DNA of 64,000 nucleotides, from NCBI RefSeq assembly GCF_963675165.1, contig NC_087378.1:6319205-6383204 (forward strand), in the 5' to 3' direction. A model generated the notes under the pieces. It was not told the origin of the DNA and made no database searches. It saw only the letters and a list, made by a program, of their open reading frames with translations. How positions within the stretch are numbered: the first letter of the stretch is position 1; every line of letters starts with the position of its first letter. This DNA is from Halichondria panicea (taxonomy: Eukaryota > Porifera > Demospongiae > Suberitida > Halichondriidae). The position numbers and the translations under genes were made by a program. This document shows, piece after piece, positions 47,036 to 57,900 of the stretch.

Positions 47036-47499
47036 TTATAAAAGGTCATCAATAAATTCTTGTTTATGTTTGTCAATAAAGTAAACATGATTGTTATTGT
47101 CCTTTTGTGGGTTGCCACTGATGGTGCAGTAGTGGTTCCCTCTTCTTGCTGGATGGGTCTCTAAACCTGTGCAGAAAATAACTGGATAGTCTTAGGCTAG
47201 TTGGGCGTGGCTTAGCTCAGATCATTTACACTCTCACTTTTGATGTTGGGATGATAGAAGAAGTCGCTCCCTTTGTGGCTAGCATATTTGCTGTGCTTGA
47301 AGATCTTCCCATTGCTCACATCTGTAATCTTAGGTGGATGCAGTAGCTGTGTAGAAAAAAGACAAGATAGATGCTGATCTAGATCTAGTTATTATGTAGA
47401 CTACAAAAAACCAAAACGCAAGACTATTAGATGCTACGCTTGTTTGACCTCATCATGGCCTTCGTTTGAATTGCTTAAACTTGAAATTGAAGCACCCAT
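47036..47499 (-). CDS. Small 96-residue protein, 3 exons, N-myristoylation-like start
   Basis: Exons 47499-47449, 47346-47238 and 47166-47036; 291 bases, with phases 0 and 1 closing exactly. The two introns are 102 and 71 bases. The start has a strong context (GCCATGGG). The N-terminus MGASISSLSNSNEGHDE fits an N-myristoylation signal (Gly2, Ser at position 6). The middle exon encodes PPKITDVSNGKIFKHSKY and SHKGSDFFYHPN. The last exon gives HPARRGNHYCTISGNP and ends VYFIDKHKQEFIDDLL. The codon pattern and splice sites look real, but every exon is too short to show as a long open frame. The first donor (GAG|GTCAAA) is the weakest point. It is divergent with the Ig receptor, 197 bases between start codons. 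I do not recognise the family. A membrane-tethered small adaptor is one guess; a ciliary protein is another. Confidence 0.65.
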
Positions 47500-47696
47500 G
47501 GCATTTAGAACAGTTCAGCTTGTTTATTCACACCTTAAAATTAAATAAGTGACTGCGGTAATGTGTACATGTGTGGGTGTTGCTTCTGCAGTAGATACGC
47601 CCACTCAATGCTACCTTATTTAACAAGCCTCCCCAGAAAAGCTTGTACTGAAGATCTCAGCAGCAGATTCTGTAACAACTCGTTCCACTAGTAAAC
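47500..47696. promoter_or_regulatory. Short bidirectional promoter, small gene / Ig receptor
   Basis: 197 bases between divergent start codons. It must contain both 5' untranslated regions. A CCCAGAAAAGCTTG stretch and an AT-rich core are visible, but no motif I would name. Confidence 0.45.
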
Positions 47697-49996
47697 ATGA
47701 GTATTCAACTGAAGCTTGCAGTGCTCCTACTGGCTTGTTTAGGCTGTGCAATTGCACAAGGTATGTGAATTCTGGTCTTGTTTTGACTATTAATTTTTAG
47801 CTATAGTTGTATTTAGCTTTATGTATGCTTATTCATTATTTCTTTGCAGAAACAACTACTGGTTTTCAGACAAGTGGTGGAGGTTGTAGATGCGAGTACA
47901 TAGAGCAACCACCCAACGAACTCCAGTGTAACCCCTACCGAAACGCAGAGTTGAGACTTGAATGCACCATTCTCTTCCCCTCGTCTCAAACTAACAAAGA
48001 GGTGGTCTGGTTTCGTAGCCAACTGCAGACCCAAAACCCAGAAATAACTGAAACTCACTCGAATTTGGATGTTTGGTCTATGAACAGACTGGACCTCTCA
48101 CATCCGAATATTCAGATACGAGAACAAAGACAGGCTTCAACTACAACTCAGAGCACTTGGGTTCGATCACAGCTTGTTATAACCGATTTAAATGATAGCG
48201 ATGTAGGCAACTACTGGTGCAAGATTAAGGATGAAAATGAAAATGAAGGGTTTATCCCCAGTGACTCTGTGTATCTGCAACCAGCGAATGCTTACAGCAA
48301 CTTTGGCGAGTGTAGTGACCAGTCTGCACAGTCGAAAGAGGAGAGGAAATGTGCCGACTGGGACACGACTGGCAGTACTGATCCGATCCCAACACAGTAC
48401 ACTAGAACTGAATCATCTCAGCCCATGACAACTGAACACGTTTTATCGACAAGTGCAACTAATGAAACTCCTGATACAGTTGGTGAGGGATTCACTGAAG
48501 AAGATGACCGTCGTCGATCTCTTACAAATGAGCTGTACATATCTATCTCAATTCTCGTATTATTTGGTGTGATGGTGCTGGTGCTTGCACCTGCTACACT
48601 CTGCTTGTGTGTCAAGAGGAGGAGACAAGGTGTGTAACTTGTATTAATTATTATGTGGGGGTCATTCCTAACATGCCCTACCCTATTGGGCAACATTATT
48701 TCCATAATTAAGCTCTCTCTCCCCCCTTAAACAAATTAATTTAATTTTGTGAGCAGCCTCTCACTTGAGGGGGGGGGGTGAGAACAAGTCTTGTAGTATG
48801 GTAGCCCACGTAGGTGGTTACGATACCGTCTTTCAAAAATGACATTTGTTGTCGATACAAAGGGGACCATCCTACCCATTATATTGGGGTACTGACGTTT
48901 GGAGTAATAATTATGTGTGGAGCCTGTTATGATGTTGTTTTCATACTGTTGTGCTTCTGCTATAAGCCTCTAATTTGAGGGGGGCAACAAGTCTTATATA
49001 CGGTAGCCATGCCGGCTCAGATATGTGGTTAGGATACCGTTTTTCAAAAATTATATCTGTTGTCGATACACCACCACCTATAAAGGGACCATCCCACCCA
49101 TTGTATTGAGGTACTGACTTTAGTAATTTGGAGTGATTTATGTGGAGCCTGCTATGATCTAAATGTTGTTTTCACGCTCATGTAGGCTTCTATTAAGCTC
49201 TACACATTAAGCTTATAGGGAAGTTGTCATCCGAATTGGCAATCAAAATTAAATGCCATAAATCACAAGAGGTTGTGTTTGCATACATGCTCTTGTGGTT
49301 TTCATCTCTAATGAAATGAGTATTGTTGCTTTCCTCTCCCACATGACTTTGATCAGTAGCCCATAAATTTCAGTGCCAACTTTACACATGTCCATTTATG
49401 ATTTCCACGAGTTCACATTTGCCAGAATGAAAGATGTATATACAAATTGGTACAAAACCTTAAAAACTTGTTTGAGCCACCACAATTAAGTAAATTACCC
49501 TTCCCCACACATGCGAATAGGAGCAACTGTCAGAAGCCTTAGGCCTGATCTGGAGAGAGTTCGTCCCGCTAACCTACAGAGGCGGTCTGCAACCATGCCA
49601 GTGGTTGCCTCTGACTACCTCGTCCCTCAACCTTTTCTCGTGGTTGCTCCAGAACAGCTGCAGACTATTCGAGTAACTCAACAACCTGCAAATCGGTACA
49701 GCTGTGAAACATCACTAGGACACGAGTACGAAGATGTGCAATATGCTGTCAGTAACAACAGCTCAAAACACGATTACTCTAACTTAACCGATTCTTCAGT
49801 TTTCATGAAGAAAAATGAGGCTTACAGCGTGTGTTCAAAAATCGACAGTCAAAGAGGGATAACAAGGCTGGAGGAACCTCATTGTAATGCTGTGATTATA
49901 TCCAATCCACTGTATGTAAGGACAACATCACAAGAAGAGAGGATGAGTGATGACTCTGATGAGTACGTGGATCCTACTGACTGCTCATATCTTTGA
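47697..49996 (+). CDS. Single-pass Ig-domain receptor with ITAM-like and NPxY cytoplasmic motifs, 439 residues
   Basis: Exons 47697-47760, 47850-48629 and 49521-49996; phases 1 and 1 close over 440 codons. The signal peptide is MSIQLKLAVLLLACLGCAIA. One Ig-like domain follows: Cys60, EVVWF strand, and DLNDSDVGNYWC with Cys145, the classic DxGxYxC V/I-set signature. A Cys-rich piece precedes it (C34, C36, C48). A Ser/Thr-rich stalk leads to a membrane helix at about 250-274 (ISILVLFGVMVLVLAPATL), then CVKRRRQ as stop-transfer. The tail of about 165 residues has Y351EDV-x12-Y367SNL (ITAM-like spacing), Y356, Y383, NPLY (Y413, NPxY type), Y430VDP and Y438. YSNL also fits a Grb2-type YxN site. 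This is likely a cell-surface adhesion or recognition receptor signalling through tyrosine phosphorylation. No close named homologue is recognised. Confidence 0.85.
48752..49185. repeat. Two tandem diverged copies of a roughly 215-base repeat in Ig receptor intron 2
   Basis: Both copies share TTGAGGGGGG, ACAAGTCTT, GGTAGCC, GTGGTTA-GATACCGT-TTTCAAAAAT, TTGTCGATACA, GGGACCATCC-ACCCATT and GTGGAGCCTG-TATGAT blocks in the same order. Non-coding; source unknown. Confidence 0.75.
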
Positions 49997-50603
49997 TGAG
50001 TGAACCGAACACTTATTGTTTATTTGGACATTCAGCAGTCATGTTTACTTTGCACTCCCATTACCTACACTTTACTTAATATGGTTTCTGTTTAGGTACT
50101 AGTCCCACGTACGTTCGCATGTGCTTGCACATGCTGGTCGTGTCTAATATAATTATAATTATTATACATGTAAGTATTATTTATTTATTAATCTTAGAAT
50201 TAGAGTAATACTTAACCTAATTTGTGATATGATCCTTTCAAGTCTTTAATTATAATTTGTACATAATCACTTAAATGACCTCTAATTAAGTACTCATCAA
50301 GTGTTTGATTGAATAATAAAATGTCATGTGCACACCTATATAATTATACTTGTAGAATTGGCATGGGTCCAAACTCCCTCACTCTACTTATGGAGCTACA
50401 TTACTGAGAATGTTAGGACATACATATTTGTAGAATGCCCTTTGAAATTTTGAAAAACTCGATCGAGTCACAATTCTTATTAAGACGTGGCACTATAAAT
50501 AATTATATTTTTGGCATATTTGATTATAAAGCAAAAACTGGGGTTGCCAATTCAATGAGTCAATAAGTAAATATATTCAATATTCATTATCAAGAAAAGT
50601 GAA
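49997..50603. other. Convergent intergenic interval, Ig receptor / DYNC2I2
   Basis: 607 bases, AT-rich, with multiple AATAAA/AATTATAA-like words. It should contain two 3' untranslated regions. No further gene is seen. Confidence 0.6.
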
Positions 50604-53600
50604 TTATAGCGTTCCAGTACTGGCAGCTACTGTGTCGGTTGCTAGGGAGTTGAGTTGCTCTACCTCGTTGCTAGCAACAGCTGTCAGCTGAGTACTTAAT
50701 CTCCACACCTTGACGACACCACAAGCATCACCACTGGCAAGAAACTGAGGCCTACCAAGGAATAACATCCTCAGATCATAACAACAAACCACATCAATTA
50801 ATCATTGAAGACGTACAGTCGTGTATTGCAATTAAATACACTTTTAAGTGAAAATATTGAGCTAAAGGTTATATACTTGTTATTCAGTGTTAGGAAATAT
50901 TTACCAACCTTTTGTGATTGTATGCCACAGAATAGACAGCTTTCTTTTGTGGACTAGCCTCCAGTGAAACACACGGTTTAATGTGAGATGACTGCGTAAA
51001 ATAATAGAAAACATAATGGTATGTAATAGATATAGCATGAGACCGAGTACTTTATAAATTACACAGACAACTCGTCCTCGTACATGTACTTGTGTCTGCT
51101 GTATATTTCATAAATTACTTGGATTAACATGCTATAATTATGTGTTTATATCCCTTACCAAATCATGCCTCGAGGCTACGCGACTGTGTAATAAATAAAA
51201 CACGGAAGGGACTGTGCGACTTTTATTACACCCTTACCTTGACAACGTGATATAAGTACTTATACGTATAATGGACCATACACATTAATTCTACGTCATG
51301 ATTAGTACACACTTGGATGTTCAGGTAGAATGCACAATCAATGCTGTGTGGTTGAAACGGCACACGTACAGTGTATGTAAATGAGTTAGACTTGGAACAC
51401 TGAATATAATTGACATATACCTTAAGGTCGTATATGAGCAGCTGTCCATCCCCAGTCCCGACAGCAAACACCAGTGGCCTGGTCACAGACCAGCGCACAG
51501 AGAACAGGTAGCCACACCCAGGCTCTATCGATAACACAGGAGAGGCCTGAGGCAATGGAGAAACCAGAGTGTTTAGCAATAAGAGTAACTTGCATTATTA
51601 TAATATTACATTATTATAATATTAAGGGCGTATAAATAATTGAGGCTTGTAACAGGAAAGGACTACAGGTATAACCTTGAAGACACTCAGTCTACAACTT
51701 AGCTTTGATGTGGTTAAATACCCTAATATACAAATCAATTTTCAAAAATCTGGTATGATCAAAAACTAAGAGCTTGCTGTGATACTCATGAATACAAGTC
51801 TTTGATTTATATGGGTTTGACCACATATCAAAGCTTTGATGTGGTTAAATTCATGTACAAGAATCCTTTGTAGAAATGACTCACATCAAGCTGAGAGTAG
51901 AGTCTTGCAGTACCATCAGTGCCACAAGAGAGGAAGAGGTTGCGATGGAAGGGTGAGCAAGAGATGGCGTACACTGGGCCATGGTGGGGCCGGAACACAA
52001 ACTGGATGGGTGACTGAAGATCACTCTCAACTGTGAGAAAACACAAACGAAAACAGTGTATACTGGCATTCAAATGAGTCAGGCCCAGAGCACAAAAATA
52101 CACCACAAACCTATATAAACAGTGATTTGGAAGTTGAAAGTGAACTTAAGATAAACTACCGGTAGTAGCTACATACACACGTGGCCACCGTGGGGTGGGG
52201 TAGACCAAACATGAATATGACTGTGATAGTTACATTATAGAGGTGAGTCTGCTACCACTGCTAGGAACCCATAATTGTTACTATTGAGAAGTGTCAACAT
52301 GTAAAATACATGTAGGTTTCACTGCAAATTAATGCATGTTGTAAGTTAAGCTTCTCATAGCCTAGTGGCGTCAGTACATGTGATGAGGTATAGTCTTACT
52401 GATGGGAGTATCTCCAATAGAAACAGACGCCTGCATTGAGCATTTGAAGAGTCCTCCATTTTCTGACCCCACTACAAACAGACTCTTGTCTTCACTTGAA
52501 AACGACAAACAAGTTCCTGGATAAGGAAAATCACAGTAAGATAAACTATACGCACACACATGCTACAAAAAAAGTTGTTTAATAAACAAATTTATGAGCT
52601 ACAAGCCACAAAACAAGTTTGGCACACGCACACAAACAACCCATCCACAAACAAGCCCTACCTCCCACTTCCGTGCTTCCCTTGGCTCTACTGACTCTGA
52701 GACTGCGAGGGATGCTCTCGGTGAGCAGCCTACACGCCCTCACGACCCTCACGCCCTCCTCACACGCCCACACAAGCACCTTCCCATCGTTGCCGAGGCT
52801 GAGTAGCAAGTGGCGACGCTCTCGACTCTCCTCATCCAGAATCCACGACAGCTGTAGAGGGTAAGCGGGGAGTTACATATAGGCTACTATACCATGTACA
52901 TACTCAATTTGTAACCAGATTGGAATTAAGGCCATTATTATAGATAACAAGGCTTCCATTTTAGAACAAAGCCTTAAAAACACGAGAGGTTTGTTTTGAG
53001 TTAGGCTACAATTCGAGCGTATAGAGTCTTCATACGTACAAACAATCGTATAATCAAAGAGTCCACTGGCCACAATTATAGATAATCATCATTCCAACAT
53101 TGTGCGGATGACAGATATCCAGCACCCACCTCTGCAATGGGCTCTTTGTGTCCGAGGTCAGAGAGGCCCGATGAGGCAGTAAGTGGGTCTCCCTCCAGAC
53201 TGGTGTTCCAGATCCTCACCTCCCCGTTAAAAGTCCCCCCAGCGACTAGGGCGGGGTGCTCTGGGTGAAACGCCACACACATCAGGCAGCTCTGTGGGGA
53301 AGAGTGAAAAAAGTGCTCCCCTAAAATTAATCACAAGACATACGTATGTATAACAGTACTTTTATCCAGTTCTGTAAGTGAAAACGTTCTTCATTACTAA
53401 GGCAACACCCCCCTCCCTCCCCAAGGAACACACGCACATGCACACACAATAGAACATGGGAAATTAATTATGAACACCTACATGAAGGTGACTCATGAAT
53501 ACAACAAAGGACGATGGAAGATATTATGTTGGTGACGATTGCTTACCGGTACGTCAATACTTAGGTCAGCTTTACTAGGATCCAGTGATCTCCTGTCCAG

Positions 53601-54766
53601 ATTCCAAGTACAGAGGTAGGACTGTGAGTAAAATAGAAGCTAGTTACAATGTGAATGCGCATAACTAGAGCGAGCTCGGATGATAACTGTATTTTTAATT
53701 GGAGCTTGCAAGTCCTGAGGATAAATGATAACTTAGTCTCGATCCCTACATGTATAATTATAGTTATACCTTATGTGAGCACCAGTCTTGGTGGTCTAAC
53801 TTCCCGTATGCCACAGCTAGCACTGAGCCAGAACAGTTCCATGACAACCCCGTACAGTTGTACTGCAGGAATAACAGTGATGTACATAGTGAGATCAACC
53901 AACACCCATTACCTCATTATTTAGTGACGCCTCGGTAAGAGTGTGCTTGCATGACACAGCTTTAGATTCCTCCTCCCAGAACACTTTATACCCTGTGTAC
54001 AACATCCACACATGTACCTACATAATTATAATGCCAAAATACATAATCGAAATTTACCATCGAAGGCATGACTCCTGTTGCTTATCTGAAGTTGCTGGGT
54101 AACTAGAGGCTCCACCCTCCTCAGGAAATCCTTCAATCCCTGCATGAGACAAAGAATGTACATGCGTAAATGGTTCACAGAGAGTTATTTTACCTGTGAA
54201 TCGTCCACCACTAGGGGCAAAGGTTTGGACTTTACCTCATCAGTCTGAACCTGTGCATAGAATCACCACATAAAAAACTATTTCTTGTTGCTTATTTCCT
54301 GTTGTAGAATAATCTGCTTAAAGACTTGTGGCACATTAACAAATAGTGGGATTGGAAAGGCCTAGCTTATTTGACTAATGTACTAGAAGCTAGTTGCGGT
54401 CACATGACAGGAAATTCGACTTGATATGAAAATTGCGGTTAATGATTAAATTAACCCTTCGTCCACTGACATTCAGTCACGTTGAGATGCCATGGATCAC
54501 GCGCGTGAGACGTTTCCACTCTCCATTTATCTATGGCGCCGGCAGCAGACGGGTAGTCAATGGCAGGGCTGCACTCACCCCAACTTCTTGAGCCTCTGAG
54601 GTCTGCACACTGGAGTCGTTAGTCAATGTTTCACTTGTTTGTGAGGATATTTCTCTCGAGGACCTGGAAAATAATACTCATCCACAGCTAATGTCATCAC
54701 TTCTTACTTTTCTTTCTTCCAGCAGGAATCAATATCTACAGGATTCAGTACCTCATCTTGAAACAT
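50604..54766 (-). CDS. DYNC2I2: Dynein-2 intermediate chain 2 (WDR34/DYNC2I2), 14 exons, 500 residues
   Basis: Exons: 54766-54708, 54663-54579, 54250-54194, 54139-54058, 53992-53913, 53862-53770, 53621-53547, 53291-53130, 52851-52662, 52516-52400, 52030-51885, 51546-51421, 50991-50909, 50751-50604. Phases close over 501 codons. The N-terminal 55 residues are disordered with SSQTSE (26-31), SVQTSE (38-43) and GVQTDE (48-53), similar to LC8 (DYNLL) binding motifs. From about residue 90 come WD40 blades: [45 protein letters not shown] with [67 protein letters not shown] and [14 protein letters not shown]. The [10 protein letters not shown] plus [14 protein letters not shown] stretch is characteristic of WDR34. 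The subunit belongs to the retrograde intraflagellar transport motor, so the organism is ciliated. Human WDR34 is about 536 residues. The start is shared divergently with SNX14. Confidence 0.9.
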
Positions 54767-54907
54767 GCTGCTTGAAGTGGAGTTATGGCCACGCCTACCT
54801 TCGACGAAACGCCCCCTTTCCTAAGAAGACCAAAACAGAAAGATGTACAAGACACAGGTCATCCAGATATCAAGATCAGGTTAGTAGAAGTGGTTGGCTG
54901 ATGCGAG
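54767..54907. promoter_or_regulatory. Compact bidirectional promoter, DYNC2I2 / SNX14
   Basis: Only 141 bases separate the two divergent start codons. The region holds ACGAAACGCCCCC-type GC-rich sequence near the DYNC2I2 side and no TATA box. Transcription starts of the two genes must lie close together or overlap. Confidence 0.6.
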
Positions 54908-57900
54908 ATGGAGTATACAGTCCATACCATCCTAGCCCAAGTCGAAGGGAAGGCCTTCTGGGGTGCTGTTGCCCTCATCTTCATATCCTTCCATCTCAGC
55001 AAGTGAGTGTATTAAAAAGCAACACCTAGCTAGCCTAACCTGGTCCTAGCTATTGAAACTTGCAGCTCAGCAAGCTCAAAATGTTTGTCTAAAGTAGATT
55101 TAGCTTTCATCCATATTTGGATGAAGCCATTCCTAGTAATTGATAAAAGTACACGTACACGTACAGTGCAGTATGTACTTATTATAATCTCGAATACCCG
55201 CCTCACCACAAAAAGCTGTAGAGACGGGTATTCGAGACAAGACTCGTTGTAATAAAATGTTGTACACACAGTTTCCTTCTGTACCTACTGTTACTATGGT
55301 GTGCTGGAGCTGGTCTACTGGTCGCATACACCATGTTGAGGTGAGTCATCAGTAATGTCGTGTATTTAGCTAGTTAGTACAACATTCTGTCAACCCATTA
55401 TCCTACACCCTGAGATCTACTGGTTACCCTCAGCACTTTGGCGACAATATCAATATCGTTCGTAAAGAAGAGGTTTTGTACACTATACGGCATATAATAA
55501 TAGATTCTAGGGACAGGATTATGGAAAGCAGTAACAGTATACTAGAGGAGGGGACAGGTCTCATTAGGTCACTAATTAGGGTATTGTACAAGGGTATTTT
55601 TGCAGTGTTTGCTCACGCACGACAGCCATATGGCTCTATGAAGTGACATTAGAAGTGATTTAAAAGTGAACAGTCTCCAACAGAGCTAAGTAGAGATTAA
55701 CCAAGGGGATAGAGCCAAAACGCTAGTCGCTTGCTCAAAGTCGGTTTCGAGGGGTTAAAGTGTATAGCCCAGAGGCTGCTGTGGCATTAGGCCCGTTGGA
55801 GACCCACAATCTCTCTTCTGAGACATAGATATTGTAGACTCAGTTAGAGCTAAGCTAGCTCTGTTGGAGACCGTTCACTTCCTATCCTAATTAGCAACCT
55901 AATGAGACTGTCCTACCTTTCCTGACAGTACACTATAATACGTATTTGGAAGGGTATTAGAGGTTCCATTGCAAAGGTACATGTAATCCCCCTTTAGATA
56001 CACTTATTTCTGTAAATCAAATTGTTGCGATTCTTTTTGTTACAGAGTCATCCCTCGACTACCCAACCTCCTTCTTCACAAGCCCCACCCACCTCGCCAT
56101 AGCCCTAAAAGCTCCGCCCACTCAGAGAAACGCTCGCAGTGCCCAGTGTGTGAGGATTCTTCCTGCACGAGGCACACGAGAGCAGCTGGGAGGGAGTACC
56201 TACACGTAAGTGCCTCTGCCTTATTGCATGTACACTCGCATGTGTACGCCATGTACTAAATGCTTCTCAGAATGAAGTAGTTTCTCAAGAGGGAGTTTGT
56301 ATTTTGGGGAGGTCTGTTATGGCTACTGATGATACATGTAATAAGAGCCTGTTTTTTGGCTGCGTTTTGTTACTTGACACTCACACCCACACCCACAGCC
56401 ATGGGACAACATATCAGTGCCCTCAAGTGTAGACTCAGCTCTCACAGAGGTAACGTGTACAATTTCTTGCAACTCTTGCTTTGAGAATTTTGTATTTGCA
56501 GCTCTTTGAGCTAGTTCTAAAAAGATTTGTCTACTCTTGGCATAGGTGAGACTCCACCCTAATCTGTGTTACCCTAGCTACTGATAGTATCTATGATGAT
56601 GTGCTCTATATTTACCCGTAGAGGGCTAGCTCAATCTGCCGAAGGTTTCGAAGATGATCTTCGGTTAAATATACGATTTGCAGTAGCGAGTCTATTGAGG
56701 AGAGCTCAGAGAATTGACATTCCTCACATCATCTCACACAAGCTACTGCAAGCAGTGGCTTCTCATATTTATATTTGCAACCGAGTGAGAAGAAAATGTG
56801 AGTTTACAAGAATTTAAGCAGACTTCTGATCATAAAAGAGCCGATGACATTTTACTCTATCGATTATTCTATTTTCACCTACATAATACCCTGACCCTAC
56901 CCCCTACCCCCCCCCCCCTCCAAATATGCACAACAGTGCCTCTGGATGCGTCAATAGCCCAGATTGAGGCAGCAGTGTTGCAGGAGTATGGTAGTCACTT
57001 ACACACAGCGATGAGAGGTCCCACAGGGAACAGCAGGTACTTCAGGCAACTCACCAAAACCCTCATTCCTCTTCTACTACCTGAACAAGTGCTACACTCA
57101 AGGTACATGTACGTGCATTGTAATTTTACTTAACAATTCTCTATTAGGAAGGCCTCTGGTTGTACGTAATCAATAGCTGTCAGTTCACTACATAAAAATG
57201 TAGCTCTTTATATGCAATTGTGGTGTTCAGTGTTCGAGTGGTGTGGGTGTTAGTTGAACCGGTTTCTTGAGCTGTGAGAGGTTGTAGAACAGTGAGAAGA
57301 TTGTCTTTATGGTACCCTTTGCTATCTGTGTCTGTGTAGGTGGGTGTGATTGTATGAGGGTGCGTTCATTGGGGCTACCGTGTATGTTTTCGATGGCTTC
57401 TTTTGAACCATTGAATGTTTGTGTACTTTTGTGTAGATTATTATGGTCACAGAGTTATTAAAGAAGAGTGCACTGTTGTTGTCATTACAGGATGATGTCC
57501 AGTTTTATTCAGGAACTCTTCACAATGAAGATTTTTGTGCCAGCCATGAACTTTGTCGCTAAACCAGTGAGTATACAGTAGAGCAACATGGTGATTGTAT
57601 GTATACTGAACAATCTTGAGTTCTTTCAATCATCTACATGTACATATGTAGGACAGCCAATTATAATAACTTCACATTGTAAATGTTTTTTCCAGACTAT
57701 TACATAGGGTTGTGTTATGCAATGCTTGCTATACATAGCCTACAATTAACGACCTTGTAATTATGTTCTCTGTTTGTGTAGGACTTTCTGAACAAGCTCC
57801 TGTTGATTGTGTTTAACAAGAACTCGGTAAGCACAGCTTACATGTAGTACGTACACTACATGCACGCACTAGCTGGAGTGTTTAGGAAAGCATTGCATTA

